Below are positions 5,685-6,745 of a stretch of DNA of 6,745 bases, one piece after another. The translations under genes and the position numbers were made by a program. The notes under the pieces are model-generated. The model searched no databases and was not told the origin of the DNA. It worked only from the letters and a program-made list of their open reading frames with translations. The stretch is from NCBI GenBank assembly GCA_030150665.1, contig JASLFJ010000098.1, positions 1-6,745 of the forward strand, in the 5' to 3' direction. The DNA comes from Enterococcaceae bacterium (GTDB lineage: Bacteria; Bacillota; Bacilli; Lactobacillales; Catellicoccaceae). Numbering within the stretch: the first letter of the stretch is position 1; every line of letters starts with the position of its first letter.

Positions 5685-6515
5685 ATGTCTCAAAATACAA
5701 TCATTCCTATTTACATTATCTCTGATTCTGTAGGAGAAACAGCAAATAATCTAGCTCAAGCTGCTATGGTACAGTTTCCAAATGTTCAATTTAAAAAATA
5801 CAAAAAGAATTTTATAAGCAGCTTAACGATGTTACAAGAAACTCTCAAAGAAGCTAAACAAGACAATGCACTTATATTATATACATTAGTAGATACCGAA
5901 CTTGTAGAGTATTTAAAAAATTATTGTGATCAACATAACTTATTTGCACTAGATTTATTAGGTCGATTAATTCAAGAAATCGCTTCAAGAACACATCAAA
6001 CTCCTCAAAGGGCACCGGGAGCTATCCATTCTTTAAATAAAAATTATTTTAATCGTATTGATGCTATGGAGTTTGCAGTAAGATATGATGATGGTAAAGA
6101 TCCTTCAGGTCTTCTTAAAGCAGATATTGTTCTTTTAGGAATTTCAAGAACCTCTAAAACACCTCTTAGCTTATTTTTAGCCAATAAAAATTTTAAAGTA
6201 GCGAATTTACCCCTGATTCCAGAGTCTCCACTGCCTAAAGAATTATGGAAGGTCCCTAAAAATAAACTTGTTGGATTAACAAATGATCCCTATATATTAA
6301 AACAAATTCGTAGCGAAAGAATGATTGCTTATGGTTTAGATCCTGAAACACCGTACTCTAGTTTAGAAAAAATTGAAAAAGAACTTAAATATGCCCATGA
6401 CCTTTATCAAAAGTTAGGTTGTATTGAAATCAATGTTGCTAATCGATCTATTGAAGAAACAGCTTCTATTATTCTTAAAGAACTATGTCTAGAAACACCT
6501 CAAACTAATTACTAG
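5685..6515 (+). CDS. Pyruvate, phosphate dikinase / PEP synthase regulatory protein (kinase-pyrophosphorylase, DUF299 family)
   Basis: Proteins of this family are bifunctional. They inactivate PPDK (or PEP synthase) by ADP-dependent phosphorylation of a Thr near its catalytic His, and reactivate it by phosphate-dependent removal that releases pyrophosphate. The 276 residues match the usual 265-280. Family hallmarks are IISDSVGETA at 11-20, YFNRIDAMEFAVRYDDGKDP at 121-140, the nucleotide-binding P-loop-like GISRTSKTPLS at 152-162, and the late ANRSIEETA at 252-260. The ATG is set by AAGGAG 8 nt upstream. The target enzyme is not encoded in the window, so whether it is PPDK or PEP synthase cannot be decided here; PPDK is the likelier partner in Firmicutes. 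The gene stands alone, divergent from rpsU, without the ccpN repressor gene that precedes it in B. subtilis. Its 3' end overlaps the convergent metQ-like gene by 11 bp. A short palindrome at its promoter may be an operator. Confidence 0.95.
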   Translation: MSQNTIIPIYIISDSVGETANNLAQAAMVQFPNVQFKKYKKNFISSLTMLQETLKEAKQDNALILYTLVDTELVEYLKNYCDQHNLFALDLLGRLIQEIASRTHQTPQRAPGAIHSLNKNYFNRIDAMEFAVRYDDGKDPSGLLKADIVLLGISRTSKTPLSLFLANKNFKVANLPLIPESPLPKELWKVPKNKLVGLTNDPYILKQIRSERMIAYGLDPETPYSSLEKIEKELKYAHDLYQKLGCIEINVANRSIEETASIILKELCLETPQTNY

Positions 6516-6745
6516 CAGGATAAACAACCCCATTAAAATAATCAACCATCCAATCCTGTACTTCTTTATCTTGTAATGCATCGATTAATGCTTTAATTTG
6601 TGGTCGATCTTTATCTTCTGATCGAACAGCAATAATATTGGCATACGGAGAATCTTTAGGTTCTAATATTAAAGCATCTTGATCTGGAATAAGACCAATA
6701 TTGGTTGCAAAATTGGCATTAATTGCCACTAAATCTCCTTCATCA
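6505..6745 (-). CDS. metQ: MetQ/NlpA-family methionine ABC transporter substrate-binding lipoprotein, 5' part beyond window edge
   Basis: The frame is open from the TAG at 6507-6505 to the right edge, giving about 79 residues. The family is about 270-285 residues, so this is the C-terminal third. The GTG at 6729 is an internal Val: the frame continues upstream as DEGDL, giving DEGDLVAINANFATNIGL, which resembles the binding-site region (D-x-A-x-I-N-x-N-x-A) of NlpA-family proteins. It is followed by KDSPYANIIAVRSEDKDRPQIKALIDAL and by DWMVDYFNGVVYPA near the end, both typical of the family. MetQ is an extracytoplasmic lipid-anchored protein that feeds methionine to the MetN/MetI importer; the signal peptide and lipobox lie outside the window. 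It is the last gene of its transcription unit because the next gene converges on it. The ligand could differ (D-methionine or a Met-dipeptide), since paralogues exist. Confidence 0.88.
   Translation of the reverse strand, partial: DEGDLVAINANFATNIGLIPDQDALILEPKDSPYANIIAVRSEDKDRPQIKALIDALQDKEVQDWMVDYFNGVVYPASN

Noticed and set aside
6505..6729. A complete 74-residue gene starting at the GTG at 6729
   Set aside because: The frame stays open to the window edge and its upstream residues (DEGDL) fit the MetQ family, so the GTG is an internal valine codon of a larger gene.
1..6745. Mobile element, CRISPR, toxin-antitoxin or defence system
   Set aside because: All coding space is taken by recognised housekeeping or metabolic genes, and no terminal repeats, spacer arrays or transposase or integrase fragments were found.

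Overview
The window looks like an ordinary housekeeping and central-metabolism stretch from a low-GC Gram-positive bacterium. Intergenic DNA is very A+T-rich, codons favour A/T endings, Shine-Dalgarno sites are AGGAGG-like, and sigma-A promoters are TTGnnn/TATAAT-like. The proteins (PflB with a C-terminal SHDRM, PflA, LepA, a 58-residue bS21, a PPDK regulatory protein) fit Bacilli, most likely Lactobacillales near the enterococci. That placement is judged by eye and has not been searched. I see no mobile element, CRISPR array, tRNA, rRNA or phage gene, and no candidate for an unknown multi-gene system.

Layout. Positions 1-648 (minus) hold pflA, cut by the left edge, and 736-2982 (minus) hold pflB, complete. 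Together they form the anaerobic pyruvate formate-lyase operon in the order pflB-pflA, with a strong 12-bp hairpin between the genes. A 338-bp, extremely AT-rich divergent intergenic region (2983-3320) separates pflB from lepA. It carries two minus-strand promoter-like elements for pflB with identical TTGTGAAA boxes, and one extended -10 promoter for lepA. lepA (elongation factor 4) runs 3321-5159 (plus) from a TTG start and ends in a perfect palindromic terminator that can serve both strands. It converges on rpsU (bS21, 5273-5449, minus), a small gene that is easy to miss. rpsU has a good promoter and a leader of about 77 nt.

Divergent from rpsU is the gene for a PPDK/PEP synthase regulatory kinase-pyrophosphorylase (5685-6515, plus), with a short inverted repeat overlapping its likely -10 box. 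Its last 11 bp overlap, tail to tail, the 3' end of a MetQ-type methionine-binding lipoprotein gene (6505-6745, minus) that continues past the right edge.

Functional links: PflB/PflA convert pyruvate to formate and acetyl-CoA without oxygen, while the PPSR protein controls an enzyme interconverting pyruvate and PEP, so two genes touch the pyruvate node. LepA and bS21 both act on the ribosome and appear to share one terminator. The points most worth checking are regulatory: the duplicated TTGTGAAA promoters of pflB, the pflB-pflA hairpin, the shared lepA/rpsU terminator, the palindrome at the PPSR promoter, and the overlapping convergent PPSR/metQ ends.
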